A stretch of DNA of 33,593 nucleotides from Candidatus Nomurabacteria bacterium (GTDB taxonomy: Bacteria > Patescibacteriota > Minisyncoccia > Phycocordibacterales > UBA9973), in NCBI GenBank assembly GCA_027347985.1, contig DAIEQH010000003.1, positions 1-33,593 on the forward strand, in the 5' to 3' direction. Every line of letters begins with the position of its first letter. Position 1 is the first letter of the stretch. The notes under the pieces are model-generated. The model saw nothing but the letters and a program-made list of their open reading frames with translations. It was not told the origin of the DNA and made no database searches. This document shows, piece by piece, positions 1-7,935 of the stretch. The translations under genes and the position numbers were made by a program.

Positions 1-15
1 TGGTGTTGTAAAATT

Positions 16-1860
16 TTATTTTCCGTATAGCATATGCCCAGCAAGCATAAGATTATCTTTACCGATTAAATCGTCGACCAAAAGTGGCAATTCTACAATC
101 GGAGCGGTAAAACGTCTATCCATTTCCACTAGATATTTTTCTTGCATTGCTTTTCTCTTCCTTAGATAATCATTCGTAATAATTGATTTTGGCAGAATGA
201 AATTTGCCACAACAAGACTGGTAGGGACACCGATAGTTAGAAGTTCATCCATAGCCCGAGCCGCTTCTTCAATCGGAGTGGATTCAGGATACATCACGAA
301 ACTGAAAGTCGTTTGATTGATATCCTGTATCATATCAATGACTTCTTTGAAACGAGACTTGGTAATTTTATCAATTTCTGTTTCACCAGTTGAAGAAAAA
401 GTTTTGATTTCTATTTGCTTGCTCCAATCAACTGGCAATTCTAAAAGCCTCAATGTGTGTCCAGTCGGGGCGGTATCAAAGACGATAACTTCAAAATCTT
501 TTCGGGTGGCAAAATCAATAAACTTCTCGAAAGTAGCCATTTCTTCCGTGCAGGGCGAATTCAATTCTTCTTCAATAGCAATCACTCTTTGTTTGTCATA
601 TTTTTGTCTGGCCTCAACTAAAATTTTTTCTTTATATTCGGCAACCGCCTTAACTGGATCGATTCGACAAGCCCATAAACTTTTTTCACCATTGATTAAA
701 GTGGGCTGATCACTCACATCCTGCTCAAATATCTGGCTTAAGTGAGAAGCTGGGTCAGTTGTTAAAAGCAGAGTTTTATAACCTTGTTCGGCAATCCACA
801 AACCCGTTGCCGCCGCTACTGAAGTTTTTCCCACTCCTCCCTTGCCAGCAAAAAAGATTGTTCGTCTTTTATTGTTTTGAGGAATGAGTAATTGTTTTAT
901 TTTCTCATCAATTTTAGGAATATCGTCCAATGCAAATTTACTTTTATCTATAGTTATTTTTACTGGCTGATAATCTTTTAATTTAAGAGCTTGCTCGTGA
1001 AGTTTTTTGCCCATTTTTATTAATGATTTTTCACCCTTAATTTCGCCTGGTTCAAGCTCTATTAAAGTAATAGGGATAGAAAATTTGTTCTTTATAATTT
1101 CCAAAAACTCCTGCTGTTTGGCAAAACGCGCCAACATAAATGGATTATTGCAAACATCCTGAGGGTAAATGCCATTGATAATGAGTTCTTGTGAAGTAAT
1201 TTTAAGTTTAAGAAGTTCTGCTATTGAGCGTTCGGCTTCATAAATAGGGGTTACTTCAGGTCGTAGGACAAAAACGAATGTAGTTCTGGAAGTATCCCTC
1301 ATGGCTGCGATAGCTTGATCAAATTTAGCCTTTGACTCAGCCAGAGCAGCGGCTGGACCAATACAGGTTTCTCCACCGCCTTCTTTAGCGGCCTTTTCAA
1401 TAACACCACTCCATTCTACTGGCAACTCCAGAAGTCGCAGCGTATGTCCAGTCGGGGCAGTATCAAAAATCACTATTTCATATTCGGGTTTTTGTAAAAA
1501 GTCGGTAAAACGATCGAAGGCGGCCATTTCTGCCGTGCAAGGTGAATTCAATTGTTCTTCCAAAACCATAAAACTTTCTTCAGGAATCAAACCACGAAGC
1601 GGAGATAGCGTTCTTTCTTTATATTCAGCCGTAGCAACATCTGGGTCAAGTTCCATTGCAAAAAGATTTTCAGTTGTTTTAATTTTCGTAATCTTGTGAC
1701 CAATTTCTTGCTCAAAAACATCCGCTAAATTTGAAGCTGGGTCAGTGGTAACAATGAGAGTTTTTTTGCCAAGACCCGCGAAATATATCGCACTTGAAGC
1801 GGCCATTGTTGTTTTACCTACGCCGCCCTTACCTGAAAAGAAATAAAATTTCGTATTCAT
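16..1860 (-). CDS. arsA: Arsenite/antimonite-stimulated efflux pump ATPase ArsA
   Basis: ArsA is the soluble ATPase that energises arsenite export through a membrane partner (ArsB or Acr3), which is not in the window. The protein is a tandem duplication of two deviant-Walker NTPase halves. P-loops GKGGVGKTT (about residues 10-18) and GKGGVGKTS (about 339-347) are each followed by a DTAPTGHTLRLLELP signature. The metalloid-site cysteines known from E. coli ArsA appear intact: NSPC (C108), GGGETC (C166) and NSPC (C437), counted from the start chosen here. The ORF track starts 12 codons earlier, but that would overlap arsD by 35 nt. The ATG at 1860 leaves a 1-nt gap after the arsD stop and puts the P-loop at the usual distance, so I prefer it. 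It is the last visible gene of the arsRDA operon. Length (614 aa) is normal for two-domain ArsA. Confidence 0.96.
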   Translation of the reverse strand: MNTKFYFFSGKGGVGKTTMAASSAIYFAGLGKKTLIVTTDPASNLADVFEQEIGHKITKIKTTENLFAMELDPDVATAEYKERTLSPLRGLIPEESFMVLEEQLNSPCTAEMAAFDRFTDFLQKPEYEIVIFDTAPTGHTLRLLELPVEWSGVIEKAAKEGGGETCIGPAAALAESKAKFDQAIAAMRDTSRTTFVFVLRPEVTPIYEAERSIAELLKLKITSQELIINGIYPQDVCNNPFMLARFAKQQEFLEIIKNKFSIPITLIELEPGEIKGEKSLIKMGKKLHEQALKLKDYQPVKITIDKSKFALDDIPKIDEKIKQLLIPQNNKRRTIFFAGKGGVGKTSVAAATGLWIAEQGYKTLLLTTDPASHLSQIFEQDVSDQPTLINGEKSLWACRIDPVKAVAEYKEKILVEARQKYDKQRVIAIEEELNSPCTEEMATFEKFIDFATRKDFEVIVFDTAPTGHTLRLLELPVDWSKQIEIKTFSSTGETEIDKITKSRFKEVIDMIQDINQTTFSFVMYPESTPIEEAARAMDELLTIGVPTSLVVANFILPKSIITNDYLRKRKAMQEKYLVEMDRRFTAPIVELPLLVDDLIGKDNLMLAGHMLYGK

Positions 1861-1861
1861 A

Positions 1862-2170
1862 TTATTTTTTATTAATAAACTTTTTAAATTCTTCAAGCGT
1901 TGGATATGCGCTGGTTTTAACGATTTTTCCTTCGTAAGTTGTGATTGGCAATATTTTTAGTTGCTGTTCTTGGATTAGTTTTATAACCTTAGGATTTTCT
2001 TTGAATTTTTGTGGGCTTTGAGTGATAAGATAACGTTCAACCTCTATACCCAACTTTTTAACTTCCGCTAATGTGTCTTGTAAGCTAATAAGCGTTTGGT
2101 CTGGGTTAGGACCGCATACGCCAGTTGAACAACACATTGGTGGATCATAAATGACAATTTTTTTACTCAT
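1862..2170 (-). CDS. arsD: Arsenite metallochaperone ArsD
   Basis: ArsD delivers As(III)/Sb(III) to ArsA and can act as a weak repressor. The N-terminal signature YDPPMCCSTGVCGPNPDQ contains the vicinal pair C13-C14 and the third cysteine C19, which form the arsenite-transfer site in characterised ArsD proteins. At 102 aa it is shorter than the E. coli plasmid protein and lacks its C-terminal cysteine pairs, as many chromosomal ArsD proteins do. The rest is a thioredoxin-like alpha/beta fold (known for the family). It lies 21 nt after arsR and 1 nt before arsA, so the three genes should be co-transcribed. Confidence 0.95.
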   Translation of the reverse strand: MSKKIVIYDPPMCCSTGVCGPNPDQTLISLQDTLAEVKKLGIEVERYLITQSPQKFKENPKVIKLIQEQQLKILPITTYEGKIVKTSAYPTLEEFKKFINKK

Positions 2171-2191
2171 ATTGTTTGTTTAAATTAATGC

Positions 2192-2494
2192 TTAGCATTT
2201 TAATTTCTTTTCTTTTGTTATAATAATTTTTGTCAATAATTTATTTAATTCTTTTATCCTTTCTCTGTTAAGCGAATAATAAATCCATTTGCCTTCTCTG
2301 CGGTTTACGATCAAACCACCTTGCCGTAAAATTCCCAAATGGTGCGACACTAGATTTTGCGGAAGTTTTAATTCTTCGAATATTTCACAAACACATTTAT
2401 CTCCCGAAGCCAGAAATAGAACAATCCCAAGCCTTGTATTGTCGCTCAAGGCTTTTAACGGTTCCAGGAAAGTTTTTTGTTTCTTATTGTTCAT
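2192..2494 (-). CDS. arsR: ArsR/SmtB-family arsenical-responsive repressor
   Basis: This is a winged-helix repressor that releases DNA on binding As(III). The 100-aa protein has the family layout: LKALSDNTRLGIVLFL near the N-terminus, a metalloid motif DKCVCEIFEEL equivalent to the classical ELCVCDL site in alpha-3, the recognition helix LPQNLVSHHLGILRQGGL, and the wing RREGKWIYYSL. It is the first gene of the arsRDA operon and should be autoregulated through the dyad immediately upstream of its ATG. A final cysteine (KKLKC) is also present. Confidence 0.95.
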   Translation of the reverse strand: MNNKKQKTFLEPLKALSDNTRLGIVLFLASGDKCVCEIFEELKLPQNLVSHHLGILRQGGLIVNRREGKWIYYSLNRERIKELNKLLTKIIITKEKKLKC

Positions 2495-2499
2495 AACAA

Positions 2500-2547
2500 C
2501 ACATCAAATTATATTGATATGATATCATGTGGAAAGTAGATTGTAAA
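2500..2547 (-). promoter_or_regulatory. ars operon promoter and overlapping ArsR operator
   Basis: On the minus strand, TTTACA (2542-2547) is separated by exactly 17 bp from TATCAT (2519-2524), a good sigma-70-type promoter reading into arsR. A 32-bp imperfect dyad (2500-2531), with CACAT...ATGTG at its ends and 12 of 16 positions matching between arms, covers the -10 box and the start region and ends 6 bp before the ATG. This size and position fit ArsR/SmtB operators. The protein-DNA link is inference. Confidence 0.7.
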
Positions 2548-2562
2548 GAAGTATTTTAATTT

Positions 2563-3894
2563 TTATGGGTTAAGCGATATTTTCTTATTATTCAACAATA
2601 TTCTACTTTTTAAGCATCCCAATAATTCTCTCTTCTGAATATCTTCTCCCTCCTGTAATACATACTTAGCATAACTCCGTATATCGACACCAGATATATT
2701 CACCTTCTCTTTGGTACCCAGAAAAAATTTCTGCATTTTAGTAAATTTCTCAACATCAGCCTTAATTTTTTGTTTGATTTCAATTTCGTTGATATTAAGA
2801 TTTTCTATTAGATTTTCAAACTGTTTAATTAATTCTTTTTCTTCAATGTAGCCACATTTACAATTACCGTCTTTCGCTTTACTACAACCATAGTAGACAT
2901 AACGATGAGTGTTTCCATTTTTATGCTTCTTAAACTTCTCGCAAGCCGAAATGCCAGAATCACATAAACCACAAGCCATCATTTTGGTAAAGGCAAATTC
3001 TTTTCCTTCGGATCTCAAGATCTGGCTTTTAACTTGTTCTTGTACTAAATCGTAAAGTTCTTTAGTAATGATCGGTTCATGTTTGCCTGTGTACCAATTA
3101 CCACTGTTTCTGGGATATTCAAAAATTCCATAGTAAAAAGTATTACTCAATGTTCTATATAAATTACCCAAGCTAAGATGTTTCTTACCGGCGGCCGTTT
3201 TGAAATTGAGGTCAAATCTTAGCCAGTTGTAAACCTTCCTACCACTCCATTTTTCGTAAGCAACTTTCTCAAAGATTTTTTTGATAATGTGACCTCTCTC
3301 GGGATCTATAATTACCTGACACTTCCTATCCATCATTTTTTGATTTAAATATCCGGTTGGAGCTACGCCAGGCCATAGTCCCATTTCAACTCGGGTGCGT
3401 AATCCTCTTTTTACATTCACGCTTTTATTATCATTTTCTAGTTTAGCTTGCGAACAGAGAATCATCAAAAGAAACTTTTCATTTGGTGAATTTTTAAAGT
3501 GCTGTCCGTAAGTGCGAATCTCCATTAATAACTTTTGATCCATGAGGTCAACAATACTTCCTAAATCGCCAGCGTTTCTACTTAATCTATCGGGTGCCCA
3601 GGTCAGAATTCCATTAAATCTTCCTCGTCGTATATCTTCAAGAATTTCTTTGTAAACAGGTCGTTGCCCTGACTCTTTTGCCGAGTGAGATTCTCGCCTA
3701 ATTTCTACAACTTCCAATCCTTCTCTTTCAGCCATGCTAAGCATTTCTTTGATCTGGGAATCAATAGACAAAACTTGGCGTTCTTCTGATTCAGTACTTT
3801 TTCGTGCATACAAAACGTATTTAATTTTTATAGTTGGAGCAATAGCCATAGTGCCTATCAATCCAACATCTGCTTGTTTTTCCATGCCCGTCAC
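2563..3894 (-). CDS. Large serine recombinase (phage/ICE-type integrase)
   Basis: This is a site-specific recombinase of the resolvase/invertase superfamily with an extended C-terminus. The catalytic N-terminal domain shows YARKSTESEERQ with the nucleophilic serine at about residue 33, then LSIDSQ and WAPDRLSRN (family arginines). It continues into a Recombinase domain (GLWPGVAPTGYLN) and a zinc-ribbon-like region (MACGLCDSG...YYGCSKAKDGNCKCGY). At 443 aa it is on the short side for large serine integrases. The track start is GTG (3894). ATGs at 3885 (MEKQ) and 3849 (MAIAP) are equally possible, the latter placing the catalytic domain closest to the N-terminus. It sits at the edge of the accessory island, next to the ars promoter, and is the obvious candidate for having mobilised the island. 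Confidence 0.93.
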   Translation of the reverse strand: MTGMEKQADVGLIGTMAIAPTIKIKYVLYARKSTESEERQVLSIDSQIKEMLSMAEREGLEVVEIRRESHSAKESGQRPVYKEILEDIRRGRFNGILTWAPDRLSRNAGDLGSIVDLMDQKLLMEIRTYGQHFKNSPNEKFLLMILCSQAKLENDNKSVNVKRGLRTRVEMGLWPGVAPTGYLNQKMMDRKCQVIIDPERGHIIKKIFEKVAYEKWSGRKVYNWLRFDLNFKTAAGKKHLSLGNLYRTLSNTFYYGIFEYPRNSGNWYTGKHEPIITKELYDLVQEQVKSQILRSEGKEFAFTKMMACGLCDSGISACEKFKKHKNGNTHRYVYYGCSKAKDGNCKCGYIEEKELIKQFENLIENLNINEIEIKQKIKADVEKFTKMQKFFLGTKEKVNISGVDIRSYAKYVLQEGEDIQKRELLGCLKSRILLNNKKISLNP

Positions 3895-3991
3895 GATATC
3901 AGACTGGTTGGGTAAGTAAAGCTAGCATCGTTGGCAACGTGTTGGTAACTTTCCTTAACAAAATAGCTAGTCTGCGATAGGGTTGGGTTGG

Positions 3992-4018
3992 AATAATAGC
4001 TTAAAAAGTGCTATTATT
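3992..4018. other. AT-rich hairpin upstream of the recombinase
   Basis: A perfect 9-bp inverted repeat AATAATAGC / GCTATTATT (3992-4000 and 4010-4018) surrounds a 9-nt spacer. It may be enclosed by an outer pairing of GGGTTGG (3985-3991) with CCTAACCC (4047-4054). It lies between the divergently read recombinase and nuclease-like genes. It could be an operator, part of a recombination site, or part of the structured element that follows. Function unknown. Confidence 0.35.
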
Positions 4019-4080
4019 TCTTTACAAATTAATATTATTCAAAAGGCCTAACCCCTTGGAATTTCTGAGGATATGGTCTA

Positions 4081-4223
4081 AAAACTCGCTACAAGATAAA
4101 GAACCCTTCGTCAGGGTACTTGTAGCGAGTCATAATCGGAAACGGTTATGGGTGGGTCGCAAGATCCATCGCCCGGCGGAGGGCTCTTTGTCTATCTGCT
4201 AGGGTATTAAAAACTCGCTACAA
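4081..4223 (+). ncRNA. Candidate structured RNA / 5' regulatory element with GNRA-capped hairpins
   Basis: This is a densely folded intergenic segment. ACTCGCTACAAG (4084-4095) pairs perfectly with CTTGTAGCGAGT (4119-4130) around an inner ACCCT/AGGGT hairpin. Three hairpins then follow without spacers: 4131-4150 (8 bp, one G-U, GAAA loop), 4151-4170 (8 bp, two G-U, GCAA loop) and 4171-4184 (GCCC/GGGC). A third copy, ACTCGCTACAA (4213-4223), ends 3 nt before the ATG of the next gene and can compete for the same 4120-4130 strand. G-U pairs and GNRA loops point to RNA rather than DNA function. I do not recognise a named family. A switch controlling the downstream nuclease gene, a stand-alone RNA or a recombination site all remain possible. 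Confidence 0.5.
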
Positions 4224-4226
4224 AAT

Positions 4227-4817
4227 ATGTATAAAAGAATTCCAGTGATAAAACTCACTGGAACTGAACAATTCAAGAATGTAGGAAACAAAAATTTCTC
4301 TGTACTTGAGTTTTGGCGTTATGGATTTTCAAATCTTAATTCAAATGTTCTACGGGGAGCGCTAGCAGAATTTATTGTAGAAAATGCCTTAAGAAAAAAT
4401 AATGAAATTGATATTCGTAACCCATGGGGCGACTCGGATGTAATTTCTCCAAACGGAAAAAAGATTGAAGTGAAATGCTGTTCGTATATTCAGGATTGGG
4501 ATCAAAATGATTTTTCAAAAATTCTTTGGAGTGGTCTTAAAGCTAAGAGTTTATACTGGTCATCAGCAGTTAGTGCTTTTCCAAGAAGTCCTGCTGATTT
4601 TAAATCAGATATTTATGTACTGGCTCTTTTCAAGCACCAAGATCATACGACGCTCGATATACTTGATATGGACCAGTGGTGTTTTTGGGTACTGGCGAAA
4701 GAAAAAATAAAAGAGATAACAAAAAATGGGAACAGTATATCGCTTGTTAAACTTCAAAAATTTAATCTCGAGCCAATATCTTTTAATCTTCTATCAGAGG
4801 CTATATTGAGCATCTAA
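4227..4817 (+). CDS. PD-(D/E)XK restriction-endonuclease-like protein
   Basis: This is a 196-aa protein of a widespread, mostly unannotated family that I recognise by pattern: GALAEFIVENAL helix with E48, NPWGDSDV (D69/D71), GKKIEVKCCSYIQDW with E81-x-K83, then KSDIYVLALF and LDMDQWCFWVLAKEKI. The order E...D...ExK is that of a PD-(D/E)XK nuclease core. Metal-dependent DNA cleavage is inferred from the motif only. It is read toward the terminase gene (convergent, 5-nt gap) and starts 3 nt downstream of the structured element. No Shine-Dalgarno is visible. It may be a solitary restriction-like enzyme or a mobile-element cargo nuclease. No cognate methylase is adjacent on the same strand, but the island does encode one at 6652-7935. 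Confidence 0.7.
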   Translation: MYKRIPVIKLTGTEQFKNVGNKNFSVLEFWRYGFSNLNSNVLRGALAEFIVENALRKNNEIDIRNPWGDSDVISPNGKKIEVKCCSYIQDWDQNDFSKILWSGLKAKSLYWSSAVSAFPRSPADFKSDIYVLALFKHQDHTTLDILDMDQWCFWVLAKEKIKEITKNGNSISLVKLQKFNLEPISFNLLSEAILSI

Positions 4818-4822
4818 TTATT

Positions 4823-6274
4823 TTATAGTGCGTCAAATCTTGGTCCTTTAAATACAATTCCTCTGGCACCCCTACGACAATCTTTTTCTGCAATCTTTCC
4901 AAGAAGCAAAGAAAAAGCGTCAGCTAGGTCATCATGTTTTTCAATGCCAAAATTAAGTAATTGTTGGATAAGTATTTCCGCTCCTTTTTTGGGAAACAAT
5001 ACTTTTCCAGACTCTACCAGAAAACTAATAGATGTCAGTCGTCCGTACTTGTCATTGATAGATCGTACTCCCTCAGCAAGGTAATTTTGATGTTTAAGGT
5101 GATTTACAAAGGAAATTTGAAAACCGTTATCTTCAATAAAAAGCTTACTTCGACCAAGCGAAGCCGATATGGCTTTTGCTTGTTCAAGTATCTCCTGTGT
5201 TGTAAGTCTTTTGTTAATAATGTTGGGTAGAATATATACTCGTAGGTTCTCTCCGCGACTGCATACCTTAGCTGAAACCATGGCCGTATAATCTGCGTGG
5301 TCTTTAAGAGAAATGGCTAAATCAATACCAGTAGCGTAATAGCTATGAAAGCTATCGGGTGGTAGTAAATCATAATACTGGATCCATTCTCGTTTTATGG
5401 GTTGGTCTTCATTGCTGACGATATTAAGAAGGTATTCGCGTTGCCAAGCAATTTCATTTCCTGCTTTTCGTTTTTCTCTTTCAATATCTTCCATTGTAGG
5501 ATATTTACCGGGCCACAAGATTTGACCGTCTTTGATAAGCGAATACTCCTTAAAAATTCCATCTATCATTTTATTTTCAATATTTTCCTTGATACGCATG
5601 AGTAACGAATCTTCATGTAGGAGATTCCCGGCAATAACAAATCTGGTATTTTTCTGACCGATAGGGATAACTTCTCCGGTCCACCACTCGTAGGTTTTGT
5701 TCCTGCCTTCCCGTGTTCTTGTGGATTCTATATTTTCCAGATCGTCTCCAATCACCAGATCAGGGCGGTGTTGATTGTGTCTCATTCCACGAATACTCTG
5801 CTCGGAAGAAGCGGCGGTAATTCGGGCGTTTAATTTTGAAAACACTAAAGTCGAGGAACCCCATTCGTTAGACACCTCGCGAAATGGTCCAAGGTCATTC
5901 TTAAGAAGCACATTACTTTCAAGTTCGTTACGCAAGCTCATCATGAATTGTTTTGCTTGAGCCTGGGTTTGAGCAAGAATGAGGACGAATTTTTTCTGTT
6001 GTTTCCCGAGGATTGCCCAAATGGGGTAGGAGGTAGTCAGAATAGTAGATTTACTACTGCCACGGAAACTTACAATATAGAAGTTTCCAAGACTTTCGTT
6101 TTGGGTAAGATTGAATATTTCGTTGTGAAATAGAGCTGTCGGAGATGTGACATAATGGGCGAAATAGAAGTGAAAGAAATACCAGTGGCTATCTTTAGTT
6201 ATCGCCGTTCTTACTTTTTTGTCCTTTAGCATTTTTTCCACTAATTTTTGCTGAATCATTTGAATTGTTTTCAT
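4823..6274 (-). CDS. Phage terminase large subunit (TerL)
   Basis: TerL is the packaging motor ATPase and headful/cos nuclease. The ATPase part has the deviant Walker A SFRGSSKST followed by Walker B DLVIGDDLEN and a GNLLHED coupling region. The C-terminal RNase H-like nuclease shows its acidic residues in GIDLAIS, LFIEDNGFQ and HDDLADAFSLL, so both halves look intact. The ORF track begins at 6331 (502 aa). I prefer the ATG at 6274, giving MKTIQMIQQ. The ATG at 6232 (MLKDKK), which has GGA just upstream, is an alternative. All overlap the end of the small-subunit gene, implying translational coupling. No portal, protease or capsid gene follows. The next gene is convergent, so the packaging module is cut off here. 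Confidence 0.93.
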   Translation of the reverse strand: MKTIQMIQQKLVEKMLKDKKVRTAITKDSHWYFFHFYFAHYVTSPTALFHNEIFNLTQNESLGNFYIVSFRGSSKSTILTTSYPIWAILGKQQKKFVLILAQTQAQAKQFMMSLRNELESNVLLKNDLGPFREVSNEWGSSTLVFSKLNARITAASSEQSIRGMRHNQHRPDLVIGDDLENIESTRTREGRNKTYEWWTGEVIPIGQKNTRFVIAGNLLHEDSLLMRIKENIENKMIDGIFKEYSLIKDGQILWPGKYPTMEDIEREKRKAGNEIAWQREYLLNIVSNEDQPIKREWIQYYDLLPPDSFHSYYATGIDLAISLKDHADYTAMVSAKVCSRGENLRVYILPNIINKRLTTQEILEQAKAISASLGRSKLFIEDNGFQISFVNHLKHQNYLAEGVRSINDKYGRLTSISFLVESGKVLFPKKGAEILIQQLLNFGIEKHDDLADAFSLLLGKIAEKDCRRGARGIVFKGPRFDAL

Positions 6275-6665
6275 ATTTATTTTGATTATCGCTAATAATA
6301 GTTGTGCCAAGTCTAAGGGCTTCACGCACAATTTTCTTTTGTTCAGGGGTTAATTCTTCCGTATCTTCCTTGGTGGTAATTTCTATCGTATTTTTGTAAT
6401 TGTCATTTCGATGTTTTAACCAGAAGCTGATGGCGGGGTAATTTTTTTCCTTAATAAGGGTTAATAACTGGCTCTCGCTCATGTCGTTTACCAGAGCGAC
6501 ACCGTCAACCAAAGCCTGATCCATTTCTTTAGAAAATTTAGGATCCTCTTTTTTCCAACGGTAAACACTATTTCTAGATACTCCGGTTTTTTCACAGGCA
6601 ACTTGCACGATTGGAACTTTTCTGAGTTCCGCGAAGAAACCATCTTGTAATTTATTTTTCTTCAT
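6195..6665 (-). CDS. Terminase small subunit-like helix-turn-helix protein
   Basis: This is a 156-aa protein with an N-terminal HTH typical of the phBC6A51-type terminase small subunit: FFAELRKVPIVQVACEKTGVSRNSVYRWKKEDPKFSKEMDQAL. SESQLLTLIKEKNYPAISFWLKHRNDNYK follows, a pattern common in these proteins, and the tail is low-complexity, Asn/Lys/Ser-rich. TerS recognises the packaging site on the phage genome and hands DNA to TerL. It overlaps the methyltransferase stop by 14 nt and the TerL start by tens of nt, so the three genes form one tightly coupled unit. Confidence 0.85.
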   Translation of the reverse strand: MKKNKLQDGFFAELRKVPIVQVACEKTGVSRNSVYRWKKEDPKFSKEMDQALVDGVALVNDMSESQLLTLIKEKNYPAISFWLKHRNDNYKNTIEITTKEDTEELTPEQKKIVREALRLGTTIISDNQNKYENNSNDSAKISGKNAKGQKSKNGDN

Positions 6666-7935
6666 GGATTATTTTTACTTTATTACCAGTAAGCTTCTCG
6701 TACCGACGAATCACGAGATCGCAAAATATTGGCTCAAGTTCTATTCCATACACACGGCGATTAAGTTGTTCTCCGGCAACGAGTGTACTACCGGAACCAA
6801 GAAAACTGTCGAGAATAATTTCGCCAAGCCTGGTACAACGACGAATGGCCTTGTTGTGAAGTTGGGGAGGTTTTGAAGTTGCATGCTGTTCTTGATTTTT
6901 ACCAGATAGGCGTTTTTCCATCCATACACTTAAATGGTCGGATGCTTCATCTAGAAGATTGTTGCCGGTGGTCATTTCTTTATTCATAACCTCGTTCAGA
7001 TTTTGAATATTGGGAGCAATATACGGTCGTCCGCGAATTCCATAGGTGCATGGCTCATAACACTTGTTAAATGCAACCGTAGGAACAGGGTTCTGAGAAT
7101 TTTTTAACCATAAGCACACACGTTTGTTTTCAATACCAAGTTCACGGTAAAGTTCTTGGATTAATCCGATAAAAATTTGATCCGACCAGTAGAATATATG
7201 TGTATCTTTTTTGGCTACCAGAAGAGCGTTCACCATGCTTTTACGTAGAAATTCCTTGTAAGCCTTGTCTGTTCGATTGTCTATAACATTTCCACCGTAC
7301 TGTGCTTTTCCACCGATGCCTCCATTGTAATCGAGTGAAATATTATACGGCGGATCGTTATATATCATGGAAACTTTTTCATTTCCAAGCAGTCTTTTGA
7401 GAGCCAGTGGATCTTCAGCACTACCGCAAATTAATTTATGCGGACCCATAATAATCAGGTCGCCTAGTTTAGTTTTTGGAATCTTGATTTTGGCAAGCTC
7501 GGCTTTTTCGTCAAAATCATCATCTTCCGCTTCCAAATTTTCAGTCCATAATTTTGACAGATCAGCATCAGGAAAACCAACATCGCTTAATAGGTCCATT
7601 TGAAAAGATTTTAATTTCTCAAAGTCCCATTCGCCGTCGTTTAAATTACTTTCTAGAGCAATTTTTTCTCGTTCTTCATTGGAAAGTCTACGGTTAGGGG
7701 TAAGCACATTCACTTCCGTAATTCCGAGTTTAGTGAGAGCGGCCTTGCGTTGATTGCCGGACAAAATAGTATTGTCCTGGTCGACTACAATCACACTGTG
7801 AAAACCACGATCCTTAATTCGTTCCATTAATTGAGATAATTTCGCTTTTCCAATCTTGCGTGGGTTTTCTTTCCATACCTTCAAATCTTTAACTTTTTTA
7901 ACTCCCGAACTCCACACCAATTTTATTTTAGACAT
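6652..7935 (-). CDS. ParB-domain / site-specific DNA methyltransferase fusion
   Basis: This is a 427-aa phage-type protein. Residues about 15-105 form a ParB/sulfiredoxin-like domain (ENPRKIGKAKLSQLMERI, VVDQDNTILSGNQRKAAL). Residues about 155-420 form an amino-methyltransferase with DPPY at 194-197 preceding the SAM-binding DSFLGSGST at 376-384, which is the beta-class order. It should methylate adenine N6 or cytosine N4; target unknown. Such ParB-MTase proteins are commonly encoded just upstream of terminase genes in phages, where they are thought to protect or mark phage DNA. A GGAGGTG lies 27 nt upstream of the ATG, too far for a normal Shine-Dalgarno, and an in-frame stop in between excludes a longer protein. 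Confidence 0.92.
   Translation of the reverse strand: MSKIKLVWSSGVKKVKDLKVWKENPRKIGKAKLSQLMERIKDRGFHSVIVVDQDNTILSGNQRKAALTKLGITEVNVLTPNRRLSNEEREKIALESNLNDGEWDFEKLKSFQMDLLSDVGFPDADLSKLWTENLEAEDDDFDEKAELAKIKIPKTKLGDLIIMGPHKLICGSAEDPLALKRLLGNEKVSMIYNDPPYNISLDYNGGIGGKAQYGGNVIDNRTDKAYKEFLRKSMVNALLVAKKDTHIFYWSDQIFIGLIQELYRELGIENKRVCLWLKNSQNPVPTVAFNKCYEPCTYGIRGRPYIAPNIQNLNEVMNKEMTTGNNLLDEASDHLSVWMEKRLSGKNQEQHATSKPPQLHNKAIRRCTRLGEIILDSFLGSGSTLVAGEQLNRRVYGIELEPIFCDLVIRRYEKLTGNKVKIIHEEK

Noticed and set aside
317-709. 130-aa plus-strand ORF
   Set aside because: Antisense shadow of arsA, whose second ATPase half is unmistakable on the minus strand.
4008-4202. 64-aa plus-strand ORF in front of the PD-(D/E)XK gene
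   Set aside because: It lies almost wholly within the hairpin-rich element; its codons are dictated by the stems and the product has no recognisable pattern.
3961-4223. Group I intron or known riboswitch
   Set aside because: I could not place a P7/J8-7-like core or any known riboswitch consensus; only local hairpins are supported.
6741-6929. ORFs on both strands around 6664-6929
   Set aside because: Other-frame shadows of the methyltransferase gene's C-terminal coding region.
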